NCBI GenBank assembly: GCA_032717465.1
Contig: CM064690.1
Span: 6,293,917-6,357,916 of the forward strand
Reading direction: 5' to 3'
Source of the DNA: Coenobita brevimanus
Taxonomy: Eukaryota > Arthropoda > Malacostraca > Decapoda > Coenobitidae
Length of the DNA: 64,000 nt
Every line of letters begins with the position of its first letter. The first letter of the stretch is position 1. The notes beneath the pieces are model-generated. The model was not told the DNA's origin, did not search any database, and saw only the letters and a program-made list of their open reading frames with translations. Positions 1 to 11,814 of the stretch are shown one piece after another. A program made the translations under genes and the position numbers.

Positions 1-38
1 AAAAAAAAAAGGACCACTTACTGGGCACAAAATGAGGG

Positions 39-69
<31 letters not shown>

Positions 70-300
70 GAGAGCACCACCTGATCAGAGTTGGGGCTTG
101 AAACATCGAGACCAAAGCTCCCAGGCTCAGAGAGAGAGAGAGAGAGAGAGAGAGAACATTGCTTGACAAAGGGGTTAGAGCCTGTAATATCAACACTCCC
201 AGGCTCCTATACTCTAAGCCATACAATGTTATCTTACTGAAATGATCTCTCACTACTGAGCGCCTGCGATGTGTGTGTGTGTGTGTGTGTGTGTGTGTTC
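1..300. repeat. (AG)n and (GT)n microsatellites
   Basis: Two (AG)n runs lie at about 40-74 and 129-154, and a (GT)n run at about 271-298. Short unique spacers separate them. No gene is seen; open frames here are translated dinucleotide repeats. Confidence 0.95.
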
Positions 301-683
301 ATGGCTATTCTAAAAGCTCTATGGAAGCGCAAAATCTGCTATAGCCGTGCCTATCCACTAAGTCAGGTAACCTTGATTAATGTAAGTGATTTCTTGTATA
401 TGCTGGTACCTTTGACTTCACATTTCCGAGGAGTAGACTGTAGCACCAGTCGAGCAGGGCAGTACTCCCGAGGTGGATGGAAAGCTGATGACAGGGAGTG
501 CTGGAGCTCCCGTTTCATCAGCCCTTAGGACTAGTTCCTGACCATCCCCCTTTGCTGAACTTTTTCAGTGTCTCAGTTACACAGAGAGTAGGCCAGCATG
601 CTCTCCAGTACAAATTTCTCTAACTATCTTCACCACACTGCATGCACAGTACACACTACACTTCCTATTCAAAATTTACCAAA
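301..683. other. No gene seen; possible 5' flank or UTR of LINE copy 1
   Basis: Unique-looking sequence just upstream of the first recognisable LINE codon. It could be 5' untranslated sequence of the LINE or plain flank. The other long copy (minus strand, ending near 62350) stops matching copy 1 near position 715, so the window cannot settle which. Confidence 0.4.
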
Positions 684-3642
684 ATGGCGTCGTCTTATCA
701 AGCCTCGGAGTCCCCAGGGGGGGGGACCATAAATGCCCCCACCATCTGCCCGTCTCCCGGTGACGACTCAGGGTGCCTGGAACCACGGTCTGACTCTCTT
801 CTTCTTCATTTCTGCAACATTCGCGGCCTTTCCTCTAACTTTCGCTCTGTTGAGCACCACCTCTCCTCCTCTAAACCTCACCTTCTTTTTCTAACGGAGA
901 CTCAGCTGTCTGAGACAACTGACAGCAAACCCTTTCTGTATCCTCCTACTTTCTCTATACTCATTTCAAAGCCAAAGGTGGTTGTTGTGTATATATACGC
1001 AACGACTTATCTTGCTCTCGTGTTCCTGAACTTGATTCTTCTGAATTCTCCACACTCTGGCTTCGGCTTTCCTGTCATTCTCTGACTAAATATATCTGTG
1101 CTGTTTACTTATCCCCTAATTCTACTGACTATCAAAATTCTTCGACTATCTTACTTCTACGATGGAACACATTCTATCCATTTCTCCTTTCTCTGAAATC
1201 TCCATTCTTGGAGATTTCAATGTTCACCACCACCTTTGGCTCTCCTCTCCTTTCACAGATCCACCTGGTGAACAAGCCTACATCTTTTCTATCCTTAATG
1301 ACCTAGAGCAGCTTGTACAGCACCCTACCCGTATCCCTGACCGCCTTGGTGAGAGCTCCAACATACTTGACCTCTTCCTCACAACTAATCCTTCTGCTTA
1401 CTCTGTTAATCTTTTCTCTCCGTTGGGCTCCTCCGATCACAACCTTATTACCTTAACCTGTCCTATCACTCCGGTACGGCCTGTGGACCCTCCAGTGAAA
1501 CGTTGTCTGTGGCATTTTGGAGCCGCGGACTGGGAGGCCCTCAGGCAGTACTTCTTTGATTTTCCCTGGAATGATTATTGCTTCCGTGGCCGGGAGCCAT
1601 CTGAGTGTGCCTTGCGCATTACGGAGGTTATTCTCTCGGGCATGGAAGCATACATTCCTTTCTCATATCCTTTGACTAATGCAAGAAAACCTTGGTTTAA
1701 TCACGCTTGTTCTAATGCTGTCCGCAACAAGGAGAGGGCCTACAAAAGGTACCGGAGCCAACCCACCCCTGAATCACATCATCTTTACATTTCTGCCCGG
1801 AATCGTGCTAAGTCTGTTCTTCGCTCTACTAAAAATAATTTCATCCATACTAAATGCTCTCAACTCTCCGACTCGAATTCTTCCCGCTCCTTCTGGCATC
1901 TTGCCAAAAATCTTTCTAACAACTTTACCTCATCATCCTTCCCTCCTCTTTTCTACTCTGATGGTTCTGTAGCTATTTCTTCTACTGATAAAGCAGATCT
2001 CTTCACACAGACTTTCTCCCCCAATTCTACCTTAGACGATTCCGGTGCTGTTCCTCCATCACTTCCCCCCTCTGACTTCCTCATGGCTGACATTAAAATT
2101 TCTTCAGTTGATGTATTTTCTGCCATCACTGGCCTCAGTACTAACAAGGCATATGGGCCTGATGGGGTCCCTCCTGTTGTTCTCAAGAACTGTGCTTCTG
2201 TGCTTACACCCTGCCTAGGCAAACTCTTTCGCCTTTGTCTGTCAACTTGTACCTTTCCTTCTTGCTGGAAGTTTGCTCTCATTCAGCCAGTCCGAAAGAA
2301 GGGTGACCACTCCCAACCCTCCAACTATCGTCCAATTGCTTTAACGTCCTGTATTTCAAAAGTTTTCGAGTCAATTCTTAATAGAAAAATTTTAAGGCAT
2401 CTTTCCTATCACAACCTTCTTTCCGATCGTCAGTATGGGTTCCGTCAGGGACGCTCCACTGGCGATCTTCTCATCTACCTTTCAGACTCCTGGTCATCCT
2501 CCTTTCGGGACTTTGGCGAAAGCTTTGCCATTGCACTTGACATCTCTAAGGCTTTCGATCGAGTCTGGCATAAATCTTTAATTTCCAAACTGCCCTCCTA
2601 CGGTTTCTATCCTTCTATCTGTGCCTTTATCGCAAGCTTCCTTTCTGGTCGTTCTATAGCCGCTGTTGTAGACGGCCATCGTTCTTCTCCTAGATCTATC
2701 AACAGTGGTGTCCCTCAGGGCTCTGTCCTATCACCAACTCTCTTCCTTTTATTCATCAATGATCTTCTAAGCTGTACATCTAACCCTATCCACTCATACG
2801 CTGACGACTCCACCCTTCACCTTTCCATTCGGTTCCCGCAACGCCCATCTCAACAGTTACTTCAACAAGCAAGGGATGAGGCTATGGCACACCTAATGTC
2901 TGATTTGGCTCGTATCTCTGACTGGGGTAAAAATAATATGGTTGTCTTTAATGCATCTAAGACTCAGTTCTTACACCTATCAACCCGACAAAATCTTCCA
3001 CAGGTATACCCACTAATGTTTAATAATATTTAGCTTAATCCTGCATCATCCTTGAACATGCTTGGGGTTTCATTTACTCGGGACTTATCTTGGAAAGATC
3101 ATATTACATCTCTTGTAAAATCTGCTTCCAAGAGATTGGGTGTGCTAAGCCGACTCCGCTCTTTCTTTACCCCTGCACAATTGTTGACTCTATACAGGGG
3201 TTTTATCCGCCCCTGTGTGGAGTACAACTCTCATGTGTGGGGAGGCTCCCCACATACAGCTCTTCTCAATAGGGTGGAGTCAAAGGCTTTTCGTCTCATT
3301 AACTCTCCTCCTCTTACTGACTCCCTTCAACCTCTGTCTCTTCGCCGCACTGTTGCATCTTTATCTCTTTTCTATCGCTACTTTAATGATCACTGCTCCT
3401 CTGAACTGTCTGCTTGCATTCCTCCACCTCTACGACGGGCGCGTAGCACCCGTCTGGCAGCAAACTCTCATCCTTTTTCTGTCCAACTCTCTAATGCAAG
3501 AGTTAACCGTTACTCCCAGTCTTTCATTTATGCAACAGGTCAGCTCTGGAACTGTCTCCCTCTGTCTGTATTTACTGCTGCCTATGATCTCCAGTCTTTC
3601 AAACGCAGTGTGTCCAGGCATCTCAAAATGATTGGATCTTGA
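684..3642 (+). pseudogene. Endonuclease-reverse transcriptase ORF of LINE copy 1, broken
   Basis: The polyprotein nicks target DNA and copies its own RNA into the site. It starts plausibly at the ATG at 684. The endonuclease N-terminus (CNIRG, then LTETQLS) is read to about 940. Comparison with copy 4 shows a one-base loss near 940 (a shorter T run) and another near 1135-1145 (four A instead of five), after which the frame from 1162 carries GDFN and SDHN of the endonuclease C-terminus. The RT follows: GPDG near 2155, motif A LDISKAFD near 2540, motif B SGVPQGS near 2705 and YADD near 2800. A TAG at 3031-3033 replaces the CAG found in the other copies. The thumb-like tail continues to the TGA at 3640. 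At least three lesions make it dead as read. Confidence 0.9.
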
Positions 3643-3743
3643 ATTTGGCTCTATATTGTATTTTGTTTTTCTCTTGGAGGGAACTGTTACTGCGGGCTCA
3701 TGGCCTTTGGTTCCTTCTTCCTCGCATAAAAAAAAAAAAAAAA
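684..3743 (+). mobile_element. Jockey/CR1-like non-LTR retrotransposon, copy 1
   Basis: A poly(A)-tailed LINE with an apurinic/apyrimidinic-type endonuclease followed by reverse transcriptase and a 3' UTR of about 85 bases, ending in a poly(A) run at 3728-3743. It is the longest of four copies of one family in this window; the others are at 21200-23760, 57382-59492 and, on the minus strand, 59551-62350. No ORF1 (gag-like) protein is recognised upstream. The family resembles elements annotated as jockey-like in decapod genomes, but the clade assignment is from memory of motif style and not from a tree. Confidence 0.9.
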
Positions 3744-3781
3744 TATAGAGCTACTTAATAGTTCCGAGTCCTGCCAGAGTG

Positions 3782-3828
<47 letters not shown>

Positions 3829-3862
3829 TCCTCCACAGTAGTAAGAAGAGTGGACACGGGCC
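3744..3862. repeat. (GT)n microsatellite after LINE copy 1
   Basis: A perfect (GT)n run of about 40 bases at 3785-3824 lies just downstream of the LINE poly(A) tail, followed by unique sequence. Confidence 0.95.
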
Positions 3863-4440
3863 CAGTGTACGTTCGTTCGTTTGAAGATTCCCTGCACCTA
3901 AAGAGCAGGCCGGGCCACACATTAGCCCCATCAGTGGGGTATGGGCTGATTAAAAAAAACAGTAATGGGAGAAGACATGGCCTGAAGACTGGCCAGCACA
4001 CACACCCTGTCTCTTGGCTGGCTTTGTGGTGTGTGTGCCAGAGTGAACGTTCGTTCGTTCGTTCGTTTTAAGATACCCATCACCTGTAGTGAAGGCCTGG
4101 CCATACATTAGCCCGGTCATGAGTGAACATATTAAATAACATTTATATGTTCTCCTCTGAACACTTCTCGTTTATACCAGGGTGAATATTTCACTGATCT
4201 CTTCTGATCACTATGCATACCACAATGGATATTAAATTGAATTCTACTGAACATTCTTCAAACACACCACAAAGCCAGCCTGAAGACAGGATGTGTGTGC
4301 TGGCCAATCCCCCTTTGTATTTTTCAGTCAGCCCACACCCCACTGACAGGGCTAATGTGTGGTCCGGCCTGCGCTATAGGTTCAGGGACTCTTACAAACG
4401 AACGAACGAACATTCCTGACACTCGAGAGCCTTAAGTGAG
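3863..4440. repeat. (CGTT)-headed repeat: two direct copies and one inverted copy
   Basis: The segment at about 3866-4040 starts with CGTT units, then runs through a GGCCACACATTAGCCC-like core and on to a GGCTGGCTTTGTGGTGTG end. A second, shorter direct copy follows at about 4045-4135 after a longer (CGTT)n run. A third copy at about 4255-4415 is the reverse complement, ending in (AACG)n. The outer copies form inverted arms of about 160 bases around a spacer of about 220. No coding potential is seen. Class unknown. Confidence 0.75.
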
Positions 4441-4572
4441 CATTTAATGACATACTAAGACATATCAGTGACTTTATTAACCTTTTAAAGATCCCTACTG
4501 GACACCTAATATACATCTGAGTGAACGCTAACGTGAACATTTAAATGATCCTTACACTTCACAATATAGATA

Positions 4573-5325
4573 TTAACCCGTCACGTCCCGAGCACTTTCG
4601 CACCTCCAACACCCCCCAGTCCCGAGCATTTTTGGAATTTTTTTTTTTTGGCTAAAACCTCCACTTTTGGTGAGAAACATCAAAAATTCATAGAGAAATC
4701 GCTCACTTGAGGTTTAAAATACTGGATACAGGTAGGAGTACCTCCTTACCTTACAGGGTTTTCTATCAGGCTGGCTGCAAAGAAAACGAGTTCTATGGGA
4801 GGATAACTATTCCACACCACTCATAAACGGTATTTATTTATTTATTTGGTACGATTTTATATGTAGTACAAGAGTATATTGGTTTTCAAACAGTAATATA
4901 GGCATTATAAGCATTGTTTCACTCACTAACTCATCACCATTCCTGACCTTCTTTAGCCACATTACCTGATCATCATTTCTGACTTTCTTCCTCTAATGCT
5001 ATGTAAACTTTGTCCTCCACATTGTCTTCGATTGGGGAATCACTCTGGCCCTGAATGTGTTTATTGGCCAGGTCACTGGTAACAGGTGAATTGCCGAGAC
5101 AATGGGGGGGGGAGGTTATGCAGTGTAAGGCATTGTACCTGCTTGGCATCTTGCAGAGGAATAGAGGAATGTGTCCCATGTATACGTACGAAAAATCACG
5201 CACAAAAATTGAAAATTGTGAAAATTAGGGACCTTGCAATTGCACGACGTACCAGTACGTCGCCGGGACTGGCAAATGCAAAATGTTGCAACGTACCCAT
5301 ATGTCGAAGGGACGGGGCGGGTTAA
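4573..5325. mobile_element. Non-autonomous piggyBac-type element (MITE) with TTAA ends
   Basis: The segment is bounded by TTAA at 4573-4576 and 5322-5325. Just inside, the ends read TTAACCCGTCACGTCCC on the left and, reverse-complemented, TTAACCCGCCCCGTCCC on the right, matching at 15 of 17 positions. TTAA target duplication followed by a C-rich terminus is diagnostic of the piggyBac superfamily. The 753-bp interior holds no transposase frame. Subterminal GTAC/ACGTC motifs occur near the right end. The termini differ from those of the larger element at 6231-10038 (TTAACCCCT), so the latter is probably not the direct parent. Confidence 0.8.
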
Positions 5326-5589
5326 AGTGAACATTTAACTCGATTAAACACTTCAGTCCTATCAGAGTGAATGTTGAAGAGATATCTTATATTGGTTCAG
5401 TGGTATGGAAATTGTCTTTTATAGAAAGGCACTAATCCTAGAAGGATTTGACCCAATGACATTAACCAAGCAGGGAATGGGATAAACCGCTATTGTGCAG
5501 TTGTTAACAGGCCAAAAAATTTGTAACACGGCCTTTTTTGTTTTTTTGGGGGCCTATCGATCATTGGGGCCTAAGCCCCTAGTCATTAA

Positions 5590-5637
<48 letters not shown>

Positions 5638-6103
5638 TCACACACACTTCAATGCATATATATACAGACACTTTCATGCACACTTACACACATAATTTTT
5701 ATTTTATTTTCTTAGTTTCATCTATTTTTTTCTTAGTTTTATATTTCTAGACCTTATATTACTTATAAAGAAAAACATAAAGATCACCTAACAGACAAAT
5801 CTTTAACCTATACTTAATCCTAAAGAGATAAATAGCTAGACCTACACTAATGGTAAAAACACCTCGACCAAGAGAACACCATTGACATACCTGCAGTCAT
5901 CACCTGGTGATTGTCAGTCAAGGTACAACCTAATATAGGGGACATCAATATATGAAAGAGAACCAGATGAGTCAGGAACATTTCCATATACGTCAGCTGT
6001 CGGTCCTAATTAGGACAACTTAAACAAGATGGTATAATATATTTACATAATATGTACAAAAAGCGAAGGACCTCGCCCAAAAACACGGGCGTTATCTGGT
6101 TGC

Positions 6104-6138
<35 letters not shown>

Positions 6139-6230
6139 AGTATTACGGATGAAATGGAATATAGAGAGAATCAGAAGAAATAGCCTAAACAAATGGAAGT
6201 GAATGGAGAGAGGAAGAAATACGACACGGT
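5326..6230. other. No gene seen; (TA)n and (GA)n microsatellites
   Basis: AT-rich sequence holding (TA)n at about 5592-5634 and (GA)n at about 6108-6136. No conserved frame or repeat family is recognised in the rest. Confidence 0.7.
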
Positions 6231-9200
6231 TTAACCCCTACACCGCGGGCATGTTTACCAATGTTTTGCGTGGCCCGCGGGGTTATTCGGGCTCCGACAG
6301 ACTCTCAAAAAATATTTGCCAAAAATCAGTTATTAGTCCTAGAATATTAAAATTACATATGCTCATGGCACATACCTTCAGCTTTCTCCTGGAATGTTTG
6401 TTGAGCCTTCATCAGTTACCGTAGGACTTATGGAGACCTCTGAAGTTGGGTAACGAAGTCTCCACTTTACACTTCCCGACAACCCGTAATATGATTACCA
6501 CAGCCAGATATTAACACTATAAACACTACTCTATGATTTTCAAGTAGTTTGGGATCCATACTCCAAAAAAAAACCCACTGTGAAAGCAATGAAAATTACG
6601 AGCGCGTATGACCGTCGCACTTGCGCTAGTTCGCTCTTGGTACTCTGTCATTTATTATTCATAAAACCCCTCACACTTTATATTTCTATTACTATATCAC
6701 ACTTATATATATCTGGAGTTTTTCTCCATAAGTTTCCTTCAGTAGTATTAGTTTATTGTCACTGAAGTCATTCAATTTTTCCTTCAGTAAAATACGTAGA
6801 GAGCCACGGATTCACTTTCACTGTTATAACATAAAGTATTTGTACTCATATTCTTATATTACTAAGTACTTACATTACTATTTACATTTCCTATTGTATT
6901 TTCAATATTTACCCTTCTATTTCACTTACACTATGTTAGTCACTGTCACTTTCAGTAAGATAAAGCTATAATACACTGTTCAATCATATGTACTGAACAT
7001 CCATTGCTTTCACTTGCTATTTACACATTATTTACACATTATTTCCACATTATTTCCACATTACTCTCCTGTCCCACTAGCACTTTTAGAACTGCTTCTG
7101 GGTGTGGTAATCAAAGAAGCAGGTAACACAGAGGGGAACCTGGCACTCAGCGCACTGCCAAGAGGTGCGTTTGTGCTCAGGTGTGCGGTGGGTGGTATGT
7201 GCACACACCTAACATCTGCGGATCACAGCCTTCCTTTTACCTGTGGCAGGCATTAGCTCCAGTCTGTACCGATCCATATACGCCCTCTGCTCAAGTCGGT
7301 CGGGAAGTGTTACTGGATGGCGCCTTGGAGTTGCTGCTGTCACCCTACCATATCTTTCCAGCAGCTGCTGAACACAAATCCTGGCAAACAGCCTCAGGGA
7401 GAAGGACTTGGGTGGCTTGACCTTCATCTTGTACAGGATGAAAGCGTTCAGCATCGTCATATCTATGAGATGCAGAAAAACTTTCCTGTACCACCTAGTA
7501 TTCTTCCTGAGGCAGTCGATCTCACCAATCATCATGTCGGACTTGTCCACCAGCCGCATGTTGATATTGTAGTCTAACACAGCATCAGGTTTCATCACAG
7601 GTTCGCCTGTCCTACAGTCGACCTTCCCACTGTCTGTCATTTCCCCCTTATGTACAGTGGTGAGCATGTGCACGACCCTCTTGTCATGCCATCGTATTGC
7701 CAGCATCTTCTCAGACTTGCGTAGGTGCACGTCTCCTCGCTGCGAGGTTCCTGCCTCTGGGAATTTAGGGAAGTGGGCACGATTACTTTTGACAGTGCCG
7801 CAGGAGCCAATGCCGTGCTCTGAAAGGTATTTGGCAAGTTTCGGTGCTGTATAATAGTTGTCTGTATACAGCACATGATTCCCACCAAAATACTTTTCAA
7901 GGAGCACTTTCACTACACAGCCTGAGCAGCCAAGGGGGTGTGCTTTATCGAGATCGACAGTGCTGGCTGAATATATGACGAAGTCAAGGATGTACCCCGT
8001 CTTACAGTCGTACAGTACAAAGAACTTGATTCCAAAGCGATGGCGTTTGCTTGGAATGTACTGTACAAACCGAAGACGTCCTCTGAACAAAACCAAGGAT
8101 TCGTCAATGACAACCTTCTGAAAGGGGTGGAAGAATGATATAAACTTATCCTTCATTCTGCTCAGAATCTCCCGGATCTTCCAGAGTGGGTCGGTTTGGG
8201 AAGGTACATCGTTGTCGGCAAAGTGCAGGTTTCCCATGATGTTCCAGAAGCGATCTCTGGCCATGTACTTACTGAAGGTGGGTGAGGGTAGTAAGGGGTC
8301 CATGGACCAGTATTCTTCCAACTCATGCTTCTTTGAGTGTCATGAGAAGCATGAGGGCAAAGAACACACACAGCTCCTGCACTCCCACCATGGACCACTG
8401 TTGCATCTTGGCTGCACCTGTACCACTTGCAGCACGTTGTGATTCATACCTGTTGGTCTCATCACATATGTGCTGCATGACTTCGTCATCTAGGAAGGCC
8501 AAAAGGTAGTCCACACACTCAGCATTATCGTCAAGAGTGAAGGCAGGCTGTACTCCTGAGGAGCTCTCATCAAAAACTAAATGTTCTGGCACAAAATCGG
8601 ACCCTTCCGTCCATGCAAAGGACCCCTCACACAAGATGGTATAATATCTTGGCCCTGTCGTGGCGGTATAGGGTGGGCGAGGGTGGTGGGTGGCTGTGAG
8701 GCAGAATTTACCCCGTTCAAGGTCACTCGCACTGACCCTGAGTTACCGTACAGCACTAGCAGCCCTTACTCTAGTACCAACTCTTCTTTTACTTGTCCAG
8801 GATTTACCTCTTCCTCTACTGCCTGCCTTCACTGTTGATGCTGGTGGTGACTCCGACGACAAAGACTCCAGAGATAATTCAGCTGACGAAGAGGAAGAAA
8901 TGAGTGAAGTGGGGCTTGGGGAACGGGGAGGTGAATCATTTCGGGACTCATGGCAGGCTGGGTCACGCGGGGCCATTGTTCTGGGGCTAACACGCCGCCT
9001 TTTCACTCCCTTCCCAAATTCCTTCCCTTGCTGCACTAACGGCTCCTTTCCCTTGGAGCTAGGGAAAACTTCCGACACTGAAGCAGTCGTACTAGCACTT
9101 TCTGGCACGATTTCCTCACCTGGCTCATCACAAGATTCACCCGAAGGGCCAAATCACTATCCATCATCACCATAGACAATTCTGATAGTTCATGTGCCAC

Positions 9201-10038
9201 TGCAGAGTCACTAAGTCCTTTCCTGCTTCCCTCATGACTTTTTATGGGTGTAGAGGTCACGGGGCCCTTTGCAATGGGTGCAGAAGCGGCAGAAATGGCG
9301 GGGTGCGAGTGCGACATGGTTTGACCACAGCGGAGGACAAGGAACTAAATGCCGTGGCTTATCTGAGAAGGCAAGGGTTGAAAATGACACTGAGGCTGAC
9401 AGCTGCTAACTTACATGCTAATAAATTATTGGTAGAAAATCTCGGCAATACATAAAGAAATAGGTAGTTCCAGGTGAATGTAAATGTTACTTTGGCTTCT
9501 CCCTTCCTTTCTGATATATATTTTTATTACAGACATAGATTACAAGGCATAATTCAAAGGGGAAATTGCCGTGGTAATGTAGCGAATGAATGCACGTGAG
9601 GTGTTGTCAGGTGATAATTAGCTAATTCCTGGTGTATAACACTATCACTTACCTGATTTTTTTTTTGGTATATATTATTTTGTATAATTATAGGGCATAG
9701 GGCTTATTTCAATGGATGAAATCTGTGGAAAAGTCCAGGGGAGATTTGCTTAGCGCAGCGCGGCCTGGGAGGTGAGAGGACAGGGTAATGGAGGGCAGGT
9801 AGGGAGGGGAGTCAGGAAGAGGGGAAAATCGCTAAAATGTCAATAATGGATGGGAGTACAGATGAGATTTGGAGTGCTGACTAGTGTTGGACATTGGCAG
9901 TACTGATAGATGATACAAGCCACCACTTGAAAGCCCGGGATAATTCAAAATAACACAGAATCACAAAAGTGATGCCCCGCGGTATGATCCATTGCGCCCG
10001 AGCGTCACGAAAGTGACGCCCCATGGTTAAGGGGTTAA
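6231..10038 (-). mobile_element. piggyBac-superfamily DNA transposon, nearly full length
   Basis: The left boundary is TTAA at 6231-6234 followed by CCCCT; the right boundary is AGGGG followed by TTAA at 10035-10038. This gives a TTAA target duplication with short C-rich inverted termini. Both subterminal regions are GC-rich: an imperfect palindrome with GCGGGC and GCCCGC near 6245-6285 on the left, and CGTCACGAAAGTGACG near 10003-10018 on the right. The 3.8-kb interior carries a decayed piggyBac transposase on the minus strand. It sits between two microsatellite-rich flanks. Confidence 0.9.
7086..9317 (-). pseudogene. piggyBac transposase, broken
   Basis: The transposase cuts and pastes the element at TTAA. 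The N-terminal part (9317 down to about 8640) is low-complexity and Ser-rich and lies in at least two frames. The block at 8634-8323 has the DFVP and FDESSSG motifs typical of the family's start. A frameshift near 8325-8345 moves to the long 370-residue frame (8321-7209), which holds the DDD core: VIDES (about residue 73), YTDNYY (about 154) and RLVDKSD (about 259). A TAG at 7209-7211 interrupts a C-terminal Cys-rich domain whose CAEC, CVTC and DYH residues continue in frame to the stop at 7086-7088. All three catalytic Asp codons are intact, but the reading frame is not. Confidence 0.88.
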
Positions 10039-10391
10039 GATATCCCTGGAAAATTCCTGTATTTACTGCCCTGTAATTATTTATTTATTTATTTATTTAG
10101 AGAGAGGGAGGGAGGGAGGGAGAGAGAGGGGGGGTGAACTAGATCTGACTGGTGTTTGAAGGGGTGTGAGGGAGAAAGGAGATCAATAGCGAGGTGAAGG
10201 TTGAAAGAGGAAAAGTGGTGTTGAATGGGGCTAAAATTTCTAACTATGGATAAACAAGAGAGAGAGAGAGAGAGAGAGTGAGAGAGAGAGAGAGAGAGAG
10301 AGACATGCAGACATACATACATACAGACAGACAGAATGTAATGAGTGCTAGTTGGTACTTAGTAGATTTTCATTAGCAGGAGGGAATAGTT
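10039..10391. repeat. (TTTA)n, (AG)n and (ACAG)n microsatellites
   Basis: A short (TTTA)n run near 10078-10100, a GA/GGA-rich stretch to 10135, near-perfect (AG)n at about 10258-10302 and a few ACAT/ACAG units follow the right end of the piggyBac element. No gene. Confidence 0.9.
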
Positions 10392-10599
10392 TAGCAGCCG
10401 TGGCTCAGTGGGTTAGAGCGCTGTGCTCTGACCAAAGGGTCGGAGGATCGATTCCACCCCAAGGGTCATTGGTAGGCATCAGGAATGGCATCCGGTCATA
10501 AAATGCTACACGCTCCAATCCAAAAGTCCTCTACCCAGTAGCAACGTCTTAGCCCTTCGGGGATACCAGGCATAAAACCAAATAATTTTTTTTTTTTTT
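10392..10599 (+). mobile_element. tRNA-derived SINE, family S1, copy 1
   Basis: The head of about 70 bases resembles a tRNA: an A box TGGCTCAGTGG, the segment GTTAGAGCGCT, and a B box GGATCGATTCC. An unrelated body of about 120 bases follows, shared nearly base for base with the copy at 13873-14063 (CATCCGGTCATAAAATGCTA and onward). It ends in a T-rich tail at about 10586-10599. An RNA polymerase III internal promoter is expected from the boxes. It is not a functional tRNA because the acceptor stem does not pair and the body is attached. Confidence 0.88.
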
Positions 10600-10711
10600 T
10601 ATACTGTGTATATGCACCTCTCTTTCCTTACCCCCGAAGAAATTAAGACAAGTAGGATTAATTATCAAGAACGTTACAGCTTATTGAATGCTTGTTGTGA
10701 GGGCGGGTTTC

Positions 10712-10777
<66 letters not shown>

Positions 10778-11095
10778 GCACGCACGCACGCACGAACGCG
10801 CGCGCGCGTTCGTCTCGCCGTATGAGAAACTGCTCTTTTTCAAACTGAATATCCTTTGACATAGAAAATTTCGTGGCAGTATTACCTCAGCGATTTATTC
10901 ACTGCACTGCATCTAAAAATTCTCTCGTAACTTTTTTATCAAATATTTTCCATCCGTAACCATCAAGAAGATGCTGAAATGTAATATGTAGGATTAATCG
11001 CTAAGAAAGAGTAGTTTCGGGATCGCCTAATCCACGTACAATACAGCCAAATTCGTTTCACAGTAACCACCATGCTCTTTCTCATCTAACCAACT
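10600..11095. repeat. (AC)n microsatellite and unique spacer
   Basis: (AC)n runs from about 10715 to 10776 and passes into CGCACG and CGCGCG units near 10800. The spacer after it includes one copy of the CAGCGATTTATTC core of the ~90-bp repeat (near 10884). No gene is seen. Confidence 0.85.
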
Positions 11096-11758
11096 GTGTC
11101 CCTTGCTTTCACAACCCCTTTTCTCATTTTTGTTTTTCTCTTATCTTTTTATTTTTCCGTATATTCATTCACTTTTCGCTCTTTTTGCCGACTTTTATCG
11201 TCCTTTTATTTTCTCACTTTCATCTTATCTTTTTCTTGTTTTCATTCTTATCTTCCTTCCTCTTTTTTTTCTCTGTTCCTATTCTTTCTCACTTTAGTTT
11301 CCCTTTCTCTTTTTTTCTCATTTTCGTCTTCCCTTTCATTCTTTTTTCTCAGTATAATCTTTTTATTTTTTTCTCACTCTATCTTCTTTTCTTTTTTCCC
11401 ACGTTTTTCTTCCTGAATCGCTTTTATTTCATTTTCCTTCTCTTTTTTTTTTTTTTTTTTTTTGCTTCTTCCTTTCTCTTTTTTTCTTTTGTTTTCCTTA
11501 TCTGCTTTTCTCACGCTTAGTTTCGTTTCTCACATTTACTACTGCAACTACTACTACTACTATTTTCTCTCTCTCTGACTCAATATCCTCTCTAATTTTC
11601 ATTTATTTTGTAAAATCTTATTCTTTCCTTCATTTTCATAATATTCATTTTCAGCACCATCTTCCCCTTTATACTTCATTTTCACAATTGTTTACTGTTG
11701 AATATTTCACTCTGAGCCCTCACTCTACCTCACTCTTCCACTCACTTTCCAATATTGG

Positions 11759-11808
<50 letters not shown>

Positions 11809-11814
11809 TCACTT
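11096..11814. repeat. Polypyrimidine tract and (TC)n microsatellite
   Basis: About 550 bases of strongly T/C-biased plus strand, including poly(T) at about 11453-11463, followed by perfect (TC)n at about 11762-11802. Open frames rich in Phe, Ser and Leu here are translations of the tract. Confidence 0.9.

Noticed and set aside
1953..2282. Minus-strand frame repeated near 22035, 57760 and 61006
   Set aside because: Conserved only because it is antisense of the RT domain in each LINE copy.
3031..3033. Programmed stop in LINE copy 1
   Set aside because: The other three copies keep CAG at this place, so it is an ordinary nonsense change.
8690..9175. 161-codon plus-strand frame
   Set aside because: It is the antisense of the Ser-rich N-terminal region of the piggyBac transposase.
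10394..10465. Possible tRNA gene
   Set aside because: A and B boxes are present, but the segment is fused to a conserved body shared with 13873-14063, so it is a SINE head.
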